A DNA stretch of 64,000 bases from JASHPR01 sp963844655. GTDB lineage: Bacteria > Actinomycetota > Actinomycetes > Streptosporangiales > Streptosporangiaceae. This document shows, in pieces, positions 16,536 to 25,035 of this stretch. The translations under genes were made by a program, and so were the position numbers. The DNA lies in assembly GCA_963844655.1 (NCBI GenBank), contig CAWJPA010000007.1:186001-250000 (forward strand). Reading direction: 5' to 3'. Position 1 is the stretch's first letter, and every line of letters starts with the position of its first letter. The notes below the pieces were generated by a model, which was not told the DNA's origin, made no database searches, and worked only from the letters and a program-made list of their open reading frames with translations.

Positions 16536-17818
16536 GGCTCGCCTCCCTGATGCGAGGATTCACGACGGGATTCCCGGTCCGCGGGCTCGGGACCGGCGAC
16601 CTCGTGATCCTCAGGCCGCTGCGCGGGGGACCCGCGCAGCGGCAGCCGCGCCCGGACCTCGAAGCCGCCCTCCGGCCTCGGGCCCGCGGTCAGCGTGCCG
16701 CCGAGCGCGGCCGCCCGCTCGGTCATGCCGGCGATGCCGTTGCCCGATCCGTTGACCCGGCTCCCGCCGGTCCCGGGCGGGGCGGCGCCCCGCGGCCGGG
16801 CCGGGCCGTCGTCGCGCACCTCGATCTCCAGGGCGGCGTCGCCATAACCGAGGCGCACCGTGGCGTGCCCGCCGCCGGAATGGCGGGCACTGTTGGTGAG
16901 CGCCTCCTGGATGATCCGGTACGCGGCCAGGTCGACGTCGGCGGGCAGCGGAACCTGATGACCGTCCTGCTCGGTGCGCACGGCCAGGCCCGCGGCCGCG
17001 GCGTTCTCGACGAGGTCACCCAGGCGGGCCAGCCCGGGAGCCGGCGCCCGGGGCGCGCTCTCGTCTACGTCCCTGAGCACCCCGAGCACGGAGCGCAGCT
17101 CGACCAGCGCCTGCTTGCTCACGTCGTTGATGGTGACCAGCGCCGAGCGGGCCCGTTCCGGCTGACGGTCCATGAGGTGCAGCGCCGTGTTCGCCTGGAC
17201 GTTGATGACCGAGATGTTGTGCGCCACGACATCGTGCAGGTCGCGCGCCATCCGCATGCGCTCTTCGCTGGCCCGCCGGCGCGCCTCCTCCTCGCGGCCG
17301 CGCTTCACCGCGGCGGCGCGCTGGTTCCTGATCCGGATCACCTCGGCCACACTCAGCAGGAACATCAGGCCCACGGCCAGCCCGAGCGCGAACCCGGCCG
17401 TGGCGTGGCCGCTCTGGCCGATCAGCCAGGGCGGCCACACGGACGCGACGTAGCCGATGACCAGCGACGCGACCGCGGCCGCCCGTTCCCTGGCCAGCAC
17501 CGCGGTGAAGAACGCCACGATCAGCGCGAACCAGACCACGGCGGCGTTCTGCTCGCCCGCCCAGAGAGCAGTGACCAGGGTGACCGCCAGCACGGCCACC
17601 GGATAACGGCGCCGCACGATGAGCGACAGGCCACCCACGGCGAGCAGGACGTACGCGAGGCCTGAGGCGCTGTGGCCGGGATGCCAGTGGCTGGCCGCGC
17701 TGCTGCCGCCGAGCTGGGCGGCGGTCACCACCAGCGCGATCCCGACATCGATGGCCCAGCGCCAGGCCCAGGGCCCGGGTCCCCGCGGCCGGCGTCCGGC
17801 CAGGTCAGGTTCGTTCAT
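16532..17818 (-). CDS. Sensor histidine kinase (HisKA_3 type)
   Basis: 428-residue membrane sensor kinase partnered with the response regulator downstream. The N-terminal half has about five to six hydrophobic segments with almost no extracellular domain, as in intramembrane-sensing kinases. The dimerisation/phospho-acceptor box is RDLHDVVAHNISVI, with the His at about residue 213. The ATPase domain shows the N-box LTNSARHSGGGHA and the G-box GIAGMTERAAALGG. The start ATG 17818 was chosen from the residues MNEPDLAG; the frame is open further upstream, but that part is antisense to the ABC gene. It is divergent from the exporter operon (226-base gap). Confidence 0.92.
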   Translation of the reverse strand: MNEPDLAGRRPRGPGPWAWRWAIDVGIALVVTAAQLGGSSAASHWHPGHSASGLAYVLLAVGGLSLIVRRRYPVAVLAVTLVTALWAGEQNAAVVWFALIVAFFTAVLARERAAAVASLVIGYVASVWPPWLIGQSGHATAGFALGLAVGLMFLLSVAEVIRIRNQRAAAVKRGREEEARRRASEERMRMARDLHDVVAHNISVINVQANTALHLMDRQPERARSALVTINDVSKQALVELRSVLGVLRDVDESAPRAPAPGLARLGDLVENAAAAGLAVRTEQDGHQVPLPADVDLAAYRIIQEALTNSARHSGGGHATVRLGYGDAALEIEVRDDGPARPRGAAPPGTGGSRVNGSGNGIAGMTERAAALGGTLTAGPRPEGGFEVRARLPLRGSPAQRPEDHEVAGPEPADRESRRESSHQGGEP

Positions 17819-18043
17819 CACTCTGACCGACGGTACGCGCCCGGCCCGCCGCCTGGCGTCGGCCCTCCGGCCATATCTGGGTCGCCCGGGTACCGCGGGC
17901 GGCGCAGGCCCCGGGCCGCGGGCTACCGCAGCAGACGACGGGAGACGGCCCGCGCGGCCGACGACACCGGCCGGGCCTGCCGGGCAGCCTGGAGGCGCAA
18001 TCGACCGGGCCCGCCGGGCCGGGGCGCGAGAGGAGTGAATCTC

Positions 18044-18772
18044 ATGTCTGTGATCGAGGTGCGCGGCCTGACCAAGCGGTTCGGGCCGGTGCATGCCGTC
18101 GATCAGCTGAGCTTCGAGGTCGGGCGGGCCGAGGTGGTCGGCTTCCTCGGCGCGAACGGGGCCGGGAAGACCACGACGCTGCGGATGCTGCTCGGCCTGA
18201 TCCGGCCGGATGAGGGCAGCGCCCTCATCAACGGGCGCGCCTACCAGGACCTGCCCGAGCCGCTGCACCAGGTCGGGGCCGTCCTGGAGGCGTTCAGCTT
18301 CCACCCGGGCCGGACCGCCCGCGACCACCTGCGGGTGCAGGCCCTGGCGGGCCAGGCCGACCCGTCCCGGATCGACGAGGTGCTCGAGGTCGTGGAGCTG
18401 ACCGGCGCGGCCGGCCGCCGGGTCGGCGGGTTCTCGCTCGGCATGCGCCAGCGCCTCGGCCTGGCCACCGCCCTGCTCACCGACCCCGAGGTGCTGATCC
18501 TGGACGAGCCGGCCAACGGCCTGGACCCGGAGGGGGTCCGCTGGCTCCGCGACCTGATCCGCGGCCTGGTCGCGGAAGGGTGCACGGTCCTGGTGTCCAG
18601 CCACATCCTGGCCGAGGTCGCCCAGACCGTCGACTCGGTGGTGATCCTCGACCGCGGCCGGCTCGTGGCCCAGTCGTCCCTGGCCGACCTCACCGCCGGC
18701 GCCGACCTGGAAGACGCGTTCCTCAGGCTCACCGGCCGGCCGCCCGCGACTACCCAGGAGGCATCCCGATGA
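18044..18772 (+). CDS. ABC exporter ATPase
   Basis: 242-residue ATPase of an ABC-2-type exporter, related to bacitracin-resistance and drug-export ATPases. Walker A is GANGAGKTT, signature FSLGMRQRL, Walker B VLILDEPANGLDPEG. Start ATG 18044 is preceded by GAGAGGAG (18028-18035). Its stop overlaps the permease ATG (ATGA). It is divergent from the sensor kinase, which suggests control by that two-component system. Confidence 0.94.
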   Translation: MSVIEVRGLTKRFGPVHAVDQLSFEVGRAEVVGFLGANGAGKTTTLRMLLGLIRPDEGSALINGRAYQDLPEPLHQVGAVLEAFSFHPGRTARDHLRVQALAGQADPSRIDEVLEVVELTGAAGRRVGGFSLGMRQRLGLATALLTDPEVLILDEPANGLDPEGVRWLRDLIRGLVAEGCTVLVSSHILAEVAQTVDSVVILDRGRLVAQSSLADLTAGADLEDAFLRLTGRPPATTQEASR

Positions 18773-19557
18773 CCCGGCTGGTCCGAGTCGAACTGCTCAA
18801 GATCCGCACCACCCGGCTGAGCTACGGCCTGCTGGCCACCGCCGCCGGGCTCACCGCCCTGTTCTCCGTCCTCGAGGCCATACAGGCCGGGCCGGGCCGG
18901 GACGTCGGCCCGCTGAACACGGCCGCCGGGTTCGACGCCGTGATCACCGGCGGCGTGTGGGCCCTGCTGCTGGCCACGGTCCTGGGGGTGACGGTGTCCA
19001 GCGGCGAATTCCGCCACGCCACGGCCACGCTGACCTATCTCGCCACCCCCCGCCGGAGCCGGGTGCTGGCCGCCAAGGCGGCCGCCGGGGCCCTGACCGG
19101 CGCGGTGTTCGGCCTGGTCGGTTACGTGATCGCGGCCGGGGTCGGGCTGACTTTTGTGGCCGTACGCGGCTACCACGTGCCGGTCGGCGACGCCACGCTG
19201 GTGCGCTATGCGGCCGGTCACATCGTGGCCGCCGCCCTGCTGGCCGCCGTCGGGGTCGCGCTGGGGTCGCTCGTCCGGTCCCAGCTGGCCGCGGTCATCG
19301 GCGTCTTCGTCTGGGCGATCGTGATCGAGTCGCTGGTCGGCGGGCTGTTCAACCCCGTGCAGCCCTACCTCCCGTACACCGCGGCGACGACCCTGGCCGG
19401 CTCGCAGCTCGGCGACGCGGCCTTCGGGCCCGCGCACGGCGCGGCCAGCAGCGCGGTGCCGCTGCCGTTCGCGCCGGCCGCGGCACTGGTCGCGGGCGTA
19501 GCCGTGCTGCTCTCGGTGGTCGCGGCCAGGACCACGGTGACCCGCGATGTCGGCTGA
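18769..19557 (+). CDS. ABC-2 type exporter permease
   Basis: 262-residue membrane partner of the ATPase just upstream. Six hydrophobic segments are visible, with the first cytoplasmic stretch TRLVRVELLKIRTTR and the conserved SSGEFRHATATLTYLATPRR loop typical of this ABC-2 subgroup. Coupled to the ATPase by an ATGA overlap, and its end overlaps the cupin gene by 11 bases. Substrate unknown; related pairs export peptides or antibiotics or protect the membrane. Confidence 0.92.
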   Translation: MTRLVRVELLKIRTTRLSYGLLATAAGLTALFSVLEAIQAGPGRDVGPLNTAAGFDAVITGGVWALLLATVLGVTVSSGEFRHATATLTYLATPRRSRVLAAKAAAGALTGAVFGLVGYVIAAGVGLTFVAVRGYHVPVGDATLVRYAAGHIVAAALLAAVGVALGSLVRSQLAAVIGVFVWAIVIESLVGGLFNPVQPYLPYTAATTLAGSQLGDAAFGPAHGAASSAVPLPFAPAAALVAGVAVLLSVVAARTTVTRDVG

Positions 19558-20110
19558 CCCGGCGGCCCGCGGCGCCCCGCGGGTCATCGCCAACCCGCTC
19601 AGCGGCGAGCACATCACGATCAGCGCGGCGGCGGATCCGGGCGGCCGCGTGCTGGAGTGGCAGCTCGTGCTCGCCCCGGGCGGGCGGGTGCCGAGCAGCC
19701 ACGCCCATCCCGAGCAGGAGGAGTGCTTCACCGTGGTCGCCGGGCAGATGAGGTTCCGGGTCGGCGGCCGGCGCGTGATCGCGGGCCCGGGCGACATCGT
19801 GCGGGTCCCGCCCGGCACCGTGCACCACTTCGCCAACGCCGGGCCGGGGCCCGCCACGGTCGCGGTGCAGACCCGGCCCGCGCTGAACATGGCCGACCTG
19901 CTGCGCACCGCCGCCGTGCTGGCACAGGACCAGCACGCGGCGGGCCGCACGATGCCCAGGCCGCTCGACCTGGCGCTGTTCATGCGGGACTTCGAGCGGG
20001 AGGTGCGGGCGCCGTACCTCCCGGCCGCGCTGGTCCGGGCCGTCATCCGCCCGGCCGCCTGGCTCGCGCGGCGGCTGGGGCTCGACGCCCGCTACCGCCG
20101 CCTCCGTTAA
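19547..20110 (+). CDS. Cupin-domain protein
   Basis: 187-residue protein with one cupin barrel. Cupin motif 1 appears as PSSHAHPEQEECFTVVAG (two His, one Glu) and motif 2 as GDIVRVPPGTVHHFANAG, so the metal ligands are intact. The C-terminal third (LFMRDFEREVRAPYLP onward) is helical and unlike the barrel. It overlaps the end of the permease gene by 11 bases and is followed after five bases by a second exporter ATPase, so it is inside one operon with two exporters. It may sense or modify a small molecule; that is inference. Confidence 0.9.
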   Translation: MSADPAARGAPRVIANPLSGEHITISAAADPGGRVLEWQLVLAPGGRVPSSHAHPEQEECFTVVAGQMRFRVGGRRVIAGPGDIVRVPPGTVHHFANAGPGPATVAVQTRPALNMADLLRTAAVLAQDQHAAGRTMPRPLDLALFMRDFEREVRAPYLPAALVRAVIRPAAWLARRLGLDARYRRLR

Positions 20111-20115
20111 CCCTC

Positions 20116-20880
20116 ATGACCGCGATCGAGGTCGCTCACCTGGTCAAACGCTACCGGGGCGCCCCGCGCAACGCGGTGGACGACATCAGCTTCGAGGTGC
20201 CCGAGAGCCAGCTGTTCTGCCTGCTCGGGCCGAATGGCGCGGGGAAGACCACCACGGTGTCCGTGCTCACCACCACGCTGGCCCCGACCTCGGGCCGGGT
20301 CCAGGTCGCCGGCCACGACCTGGCCGCCGGGCCTGCCGCGGTGCGCGGGGGGATCGGCGTGGTGTTCCAGCAGCCCTCGCTCGACCTCAACCTGAGCGCC
20401 GAGGAGAACATAAGGCTGCACGCGGTGCTCTACGGGCTCTACCCGTGGCGGCCGCGGTACCGCCTCATGCCGGCCGGCTACCGCAACCAGGTGCAGGAGA
20501 TGGCCAGCGTGCTGGGCCTGGCCGACCGGCTGGGGCAGCGGGCCTGCACCCTGTCCGGCGGGCTGCGGCGCCGGCTGGAGATCGTCCGGGCGCTGATGCA
20601 CCGGCCCCGGGTGCTGTTCCTGGATGAGCCGACCGCGGGCCTCGACCCGGAGAGCCGGCGCAGCCTGTGGGCTTACCTGCGCCAGGCCCGGGCCGCGTGC
20701 GGGACCACGGTGTTCCTGACCACGCATTACCTGGAGGAGGCCGAGGCCGCCGATGCGGTGTGCGTGCTGGCCCGGGGCCAGATCATCGAGCGCGGCAGCC
20801 CGGCCGAGGTCAAGACCCGCCAGCGGAGCACCACGCTCGAGGACGCGTACCTGCTGCTGATCGACCGGGCCCGGGCATGA
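20116..20880 (+). CDS. ABC exporter ATPase, DrrA-like
   Basis: 254-residue ATPase of the daunorubicin-resistance (DrrA) type. Walker A GPNGAGKTT, signature TLSGGLRRRLE, Walker B VLFLDEPTAGLDPES and H-loop TTHYLEEAE are all visible; the C-terminal part ends in a short regulatory tail. The ATG five bases after the cupin stop and the ATGA overlap with the next permease place it in the middle of the 18044-21680 operon. Confidence 0.94.
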   Translation: MTAIEVAHLVKRYRGAPRNAVDDISFEVPESQLFCLLGPNGAGKTTTVSVLTTTLAPTSGRVQVAGHDLAAGPAAVRGGIGVVFQQPSLDLNLSAEENIRLHAVLYGLYPWRPRYRLMPAGYRNQVQEMASVLGLADRLGQRACTLSGGLRRRLEIVRALMHRPRVLFLDEPTAGLDPESRRSLWAYLRQARAACGTTVFLTTHYLEEAEAADAVCVLARGQIIERGSPAEVKTRQRSTTLEDAYLLLIDRARA

Positions 20881-21680
20881 GCGTCCCCGCCGCCGGGACG
20901 GCGCGTGAGCTGTCCGCGCTGCTGGCCATCGCCCAGCGCGACGTGACCAAGCTGCTACGCGACCGGCCCCGCCTGGCCGTCAACCTGGCCTTCCCCGTAC
21001 TGCTCATCGGCGGGCTTGGCGCGGTGCTGCAGCCCACGGTCGGGGCCGTGACCGGCCTGAACGCGGTGACGCTCGCCTTCACCGGCGTGCTCGCGGCCAG
21101 CCTGTTCCAGTCCGCGGCCGCGGGCATGATCTCGATCGTGGAGGACCGGGAGACCGACTTCTCCCGGGAGCTGTTCGTGACCCCGGTGTCCCGGCTGACC
21201 CTGGTCACCGGGAAGGTGGCGGGCGAGACGCTGGTCGCCTTCTGCCAGGGGATCTGCATCGTCGGTTTCGCCGTGGCCTTCGGTGTGCGGATGTCGCCGG
21301 GCCAGCTGGTCCTGATCGCGGCGCCGTGCCTGGCCTGCTGCCTGCTCGGCGGCGCGTTCGGGCTGGCCACGGTCGCGGCCCTGCCCAACCAGCGCTCGGC
21401 CATGCAGATCTTCCAGTTCCTGATCATTCCCCAGTACGTGCTCGGCGGCGTCCTGGTGCCGCTGCGCGGGACCGCGTTCTACCTGGACGTGGCCGCGCAC
21501 CTAATGCCGATGCGCTACGTGGTGGAGCTGACCCGGGCCGCGTTCTACGCCGGGACTCCCGGCTACCGCGAGGTGGTGTCCGGCAGCCCGGCGCTGGACG
21601 CGGCGGTGACCGGGGTGCTGTTCGGCGTTTTCATGGTCACCGGTGCGGCCGTGTTCGGCTACCGGGAGCGAACCCGCTGA
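20877..21680 (+). CDS. ABC-2 type exporter permease, DrrB-like
   Basis: 267-residue membrane subunit paired with the DrrA-like ATPase. About six hydrophobic segments, a central SIVEDRETDFSRELFVTPV typical of DrrB-type permeases (ABC-2), and LVPLRGTAFYLDVAAHLMPM before the last helices. It ends the operon; its stop directly abuts the stop of the convergent glycosidase-like gene (21681). Confidence 0.94.
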   Translation: MSVPAAGTARELSALLAIAQRDVTKLLRDRPRLAVNLAFPVLLIGGLGAVLQPTVGAVTGLNAVTLAFTGVLAASLFQSAAAGMISIVEDRETDFSRELFVTPVSRLTLVTGKVAGETLVAFCQGICIVGFAVAFGVRMSPGQLVLIAAPCLACCLLGGAFGLATVAALPNQRSAMQIFQFLIIPQYVLGGVLVPLRGTAFYLDVAAHLMPMRYVVELTRAAFYAGTPGYREVVSGSPALDAAVTGVLFGVFMVTGAAVFGYRERTR

Positions 21681-22805
21681 TCAGGCTTGCTCCAGCACGC
21701 GCGCGAACGCGCGCAGGTACGAGGGGTCACCCTGACGCTCGCGGAGCAGCCAGTACTCCGCACCCCAGAACAGATAGGCATCCAGAACGCAAGGACGTCG
21801 CCCGGTCCAGCGCAGGCAGCGGCTGTAGGTCTCGATCAGGTCCTCAGGGCGGCAGCTGTACATGGCCCGGCCCGCCGGGCTCGGCGGGGTCGTGACCGCC
21901 TCCCACGGTTCGGCCTGTCCCTCGGCGATCATCAGCCGCCGCCCGGCCGCAGCGGCCCCGTCGAGCACCCGTTCCCGGCGTCGCCGCTGCCGCCGGGCCC
22001 GGCTGCCGTCCAGGTACAGGGTCAGTGGCCCGGCGCTGGCCAGCGCGTGCCGGGGGTAGAAGTCGACGCCGACGATGTCGGCCAGCCGCTGCGCCACCGC
22101 GAGCGAGTCGCCCTGGTCCCTGGTGCGCCACCGTTGCTGCAGCGCCACCGGGGCCGACGTGGGCAGGAAGCCGTTCATCAGCACCGGGCGGGCCGGGTCG
22201 GCCGCGCGCACGGCGCCGACCTCGGCGTGCACGAAAGCCTCGGACAGCCGCCAGGAGTGCTCGACCCCGAGCGGGTCGACGGCCTCGTGCTCGACCTGCC
22301 ACGCGATGATCGCGTCTCGGTCGCGATACCGCTCCACCACGCGGGTGACGAACGCGATACCGGCCTCCAGCAGCCGAGGGTTCTCCTCGGGTGTGATCAG
22401 GCTGCCTTCGCGCAGCGGGCGGTCCAGGTGGTGCGCCGGCACGAAGAACTCCGGGTATCCGAATGCCTTCACCGGGCCCACGCACACAATGACCTGCTTG
22501 CCGGCCCGCTCGGCCGCGTCGAGCATCCGGTCGAGCTCGCCGGGCTCGAACCGCCCAGGACCGGGCTCCAGCCGGTTCCAGTAAGCGGCGAGCCGGATCA
22601 GCCGGAACGGGTACGTCAGCAGCGTGTCCAGGGCGGTGCCCGGGTCGAGCCCGAGGCCGGTGGCCTGCAGTGGCCGGAAGCTGATCCCGAGCTGAGTTGC
22701 GCCCTTGGGCTGAACCGGTATCTCCTGCCACCGGCCGGTCAGCGGCTGCGCGGCCCGCCTCAGCCGCAACCCGGTCACGACGACCGCCTCCCCGCGCCCG
22801 CCCAT
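21681..22805 (-). CDS. Glycoside hydrolase-like (beta/alpha)8 protein
   Basis: 374-residue protein with the look of a retaining clan-A (GH5/GH42-like) glycosidase. RLIRLAAYWNRLEPGPGRFE matches the early barrel region. Two Glu residues are placed as an acid/base (WQVEHEA, about residue 168) and a nucleophile (LMIAEGQAEPW, about residue 293). No signal peptide is seen, so it would act in the cytoplasm unless exported another way. It lies on the same strand as the glycosyltransferase upstream, 76 bases after it. The exact family and substrate are unknown. Confidence 0.7.
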   Translation of the reverse strand: MGGRGEAVVVTGLRLRRAAQPLTGRWQEIPVQPKGATQLGISFRPLQATGLGLDPGTALDTLLTYPFRLIRLAAYWNRLEPGPGRFEPGELDRMLDAAERAGKQVIVCVGPVKAFGYPEFFVPAHHLDRPLREGSLITPEENPRLLEAGIAFVTRVVERYRDRDAIIAWQVEHEAVDPLGVEHSWRLSEAFVHAEVGAVRAADPARPVLMNGFLPTSAPVALQQRWRTRDQGDSLAVAQRLADIVGVDFYPRHALASAGPLTLYLDGSRARRQRRRRERVLDGAAAAGRRLMIAEGQAEPWEAVTTPPSPAGRAMYSCRPEDLIETYSRCLRWTGRRPCVLDAYLFWGAEYWLLRERQGDPSYLRAFARVLEQA

Positions 22806-22846
22806 CCTCTTCCCGCACCCGAGCCCCCGGGCCCCGCGCCCCGAAC

Positions 22847-22900
22847 GGTGTGGTGGGCACCCTGCTGTTGCTCTAGCCCCATCAAGGTGCCCACCACACC
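22847..22900 (-). terminator. 15-bp perfect inverted repeat after the glycosyltransferase
   Basis: GGTGTGGTGGGCACC at 22847-22861 and its exact inverted complement at 22886-22900, 24 bases apart. On the minus strand the first arm encodes the final residues of the glycosyltransferase and the second lies before the glycosidase-like gene. It could act as a terminator or attenuator between the two. Confidence 0.5.
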
Positions 22901-24153
22901 ATCAGCCGGACGAGGGATCCAGGCTCGCGGGTCCCGGCCGCCTCAACGGTCTCGCCCGCCTCGATGGTCCCGGCCGCGGTATGCGTGTGCGTGCTGACCA
23001 GGCCGGCGATCCGCCGGGCGATGTCGGAGGCGGCGCCGGGCTGGCCCATCAGGGCGGACGCCGCGGCCATCGCGCCGACCGCGTCGCGGTTCTCCCTGAG
23101 CCGGCCGATTTCGGTGACAAGCTGCCGCACGCCAGGCAGGCGCCGGCCCGCGCCCGCGGCGGTCACCAGTTCGGTGTTGCCCTTCTCCTGCCCTGGCAGG
23201 TGCGAGGTGAGCAGCATCGGCGTGCCACAGCACGCGGCCTCCGCGATCGTGCCCGGTCCCGCCTTGGTGACAGCCAGGTCGCAGCACCGCAGCAGGTCGG
23301 CCAGGCCGCTGGTGAAGCCGGTCACGGTGAGCCTGCCGCCCGACCGGGCCGCCATCCTGTCCAGCCTGCGCTTCAGCCGCGTGTTGCGCCCGCAGACCGC
23401 GATCACGTCGACGTCGGCGAACCAGCGGAGGATAGCGGCGGCCCGCCGGGCGATGCCGCCGCTGCCCTCGCCCCCGCCAGCCAGCAGGACCAGGAAGTCG
23501 TTCTCGCTCAGGCCGAGCGACCGCCGCAGAACCCCGCGCTCGCCTGGCCGCAGCGGGCCGCTCCAGAACTCGCGGGTCACCGGCGGCCCGGCCACGGCCC
23601 ACCGGCCCCGCCGCCGTGCCCGGTCCTGGCCGGAAGCGGCCGCAGGCGGCGCGATGATCAGGTCCACGTCGGCGTGGTGCCATGCCGCGTGCGCCCGGGC
23701 CATGTCGGTGACGACGGTCGCCACGGGTACGCCGGGGGCACCCCGGTCCCGGGCGGCGACAGCGGCCGGGCCGGTAAGCGGGTGGAACGACACGATCGCC
23801 GCCGGGCCGTGGCCTTGGGCCGCGTCGATGGCCGGGCGGTCGGCCAGCGCGAGCAGCGTCCGCTGCAGCAGCGCCATGGCCGGGCGCGAGTTGGTGGCGT
23901 GATAGGCGGCGCCCCACAGCCACGGGGCCAGCCGGATCGCCGGGCCGTACAGGCCGGTGACCCAGCGCAGGAGCCAGGCGGAGCCCGGCCCGCCCAGCGG
24001 GTCGCAGAGCACCGGCACGAACCGGCCCGAGTACATCTGGTCCAGGGCCTGGCCGACCGCCCGCGCCGCGCTCCGGTGCCCGCCGCCGGTGTCGGCGATC
24101 AGGAAGAGCAGCGGCACCGGCTCCGGTGCTGCGGCGCGCTTGGTCGGGGACAT
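22882..24153 (-). CDS. Glycosyltransferase, MGDG-synthase/MurG-like (GT28)
   Basis: About 423-residue GT-B-fold enzyme. The N-terminal domain has the Gly-rich loop IADTGGGHRSAARA seen in diacylglycerol glycosyltransferases. The C-terminal nucleotide-sugar site is GFTSGLADLLRCCDLAVTKA, with GPGTIAEAACCGTPMLLT after it. It probably glycosylates a lipid acceptor at the membrane. Start ATG 24153 was chosen because homology begins a few residues later; in-frame starts at 24177 and 24297 would add sequence overlapping the antitoxin remnant. The C-terminal 35 residues (Thr/Glu/Ala) look non-conserved. Confidence 0.85.
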   Translation of the reverse strand: MSPTKRAAAPEPVPLLFLIADTGGGHRSAARAVGQALDQMYSGRFVPVLCDPLGGPGSAWLLRWVTGLYGPAIRLAPWLWGAAYHATNSRPAMALLQRTLLALADRPAIDAAQGHGPAAIVSFHPLTGPAAVAARDRGAPGVPVATVVTDMARAHAAWHHADVDLIIAPPAAASGQDRARRRGRWAVAGPPVTREFWSGPLRPGERGVLRRSLGLSENDFLVLLAGGGEGSGGIARRAAAILRWFADVDVIAVCGRNTRLKRRLDRMAARSGGRLTVTGFTSGLADLLRCCDLAVTKAGPGTIAEAACCGTPMLLTSHLPGQEKGNTELVTAAGAGRRLPGVRQLVTEIGRLRENRDAVGAMAAASALMGQPGAASDIARRIAGLVSTHTHTAAGTIEAGETVEAAGTREPGSLVRLMVWWAP

Positions 24154-24290
24154 GGGGCCTATCCTGCTGATCCGCATCAGCCGCGTCGTCAGCCTCGCGG
24201 CCACGATCGCCTGCGCCTCAGGCCGGCGCCGGCTCCCCTCGCCTGCCACATCCGTAGCAGGTCCGGCCAGCCCGAAAGCCACCTGGCGCA

Positions 24291-24524
24291 ATCTCATCGG
24301 CCGTCACGGTCAATGAGGACCACGACGCTATTGAGATCGTCTCCAAGCACGGCAATGCCGTCCTGGTCACCGCTGAGGACTACGCTGCCCTGCGCGAAGG
24401 CGCCTATCTGCTGCGCTCGCCGGCCAACGGCCGCCGTCTGCTCAAAGCCTATGAGGACGCCTTGAACGGCATCCATGTGGCCGAGCATGACCTTGTGGAT
24501 CCCGACAAGACGGACGCCCCGTAG
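24291..24524 (+). pseudogene. YefM/Phd-type antitoxin remnant without a start codon
   Basis: The frame ending at 24524 reads like the body of a YefM antitoxin (VNEDHDAIEIV, then KHGNAVLVTAEDYAALREGA and YLLRSP) but contains no ATG, GTG or TTG between the upstream in-frame stop near 24254 and the conserved part. The preceding frame reads ASPKATWRNLIGRH, which resembles the usual SEAR…LI N-terminus, so the two frames probably formed one gene before a one-base change near 24300. Five bases separate it from the toxin GTG. Without its DNA-binding N-terminus it could still hold the toxin-neutralising C-terminus, but no translation start is visible. Confidence 0.7.
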
Positions 24525-24529
24525 TCCGG

Positions 24530-24784
24530 GTGAGGCTGGTCATCGAAGACCAGGGCTGGGAGGACTACAGTTCCTGGCTTAAGACCGACCGCAAGATGCT
24601 CGCGCGCATGAACAAGCTCATCGAAGACGTCCGGCGTGATCCCTTCACCGGCATCGGCAAGCCCGAGCCACTCAAATACCATCTGCCCGGGGCCTGGTCA
24701 CGGCAGATCGACGACGAGCACCGCCTCGTCTACCTCGTCACAGAATCAGAGATCATCATTCTCGCCGCGCGCTACCAATACTGA
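24530..24784 (+). CDS. yoeB: YoeB/Txe-type mRNA interferase toxin (possibly weakened)
   Basis: 84 residues, exactly the length of E. coli YoeB and alignable throughout without gaps. YoeB cleaves mRNA in the ribosomal A site. Catalytic Glu46 (KPEPL), Arg65 (EHRLVY) and Tyr84 (the last residue) are present, but the position of His83 is Gln (RYQY instead of RYHY). In E. coli YoeB that His takes part in catalysis, so activity may be reduced. GTG start, five bases after the antitoxin stop, so it was once coupled to it. Together with the damaged antitoxin this suggests a decaying module. Confidence 0.9.
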   Translation: MRLVIEDQGWEDYSSWLKTDRKMLARMNKLIEDVRRDPFTGIGKPEPLKYHLPGAWSRQIDDEHRLVYLVTESEIIILAARYQY

Positions 24785-25035
24785 ATGTACGGAGTGGGGA
24801 CCGGCGCACAGCGTCGTCGTTCGGCGCCGAATCTCGGTTCTTGGTCGGTCGCCCTTGCCGCGCGCGAAGGGATGATGATCTGTGTGAGACACAGCCTGGT
24901 CGGTATCGACCGACAGATGCCCGACTCCGCCAAATAGAGGGCATTGCACGAATGCATATTCATGCATTGCTTGGGATATTTCGATCGAGGCTTCATGGCT
25001 GCGATGATCGCTGACTCGACTGCGTCATTCCATAA

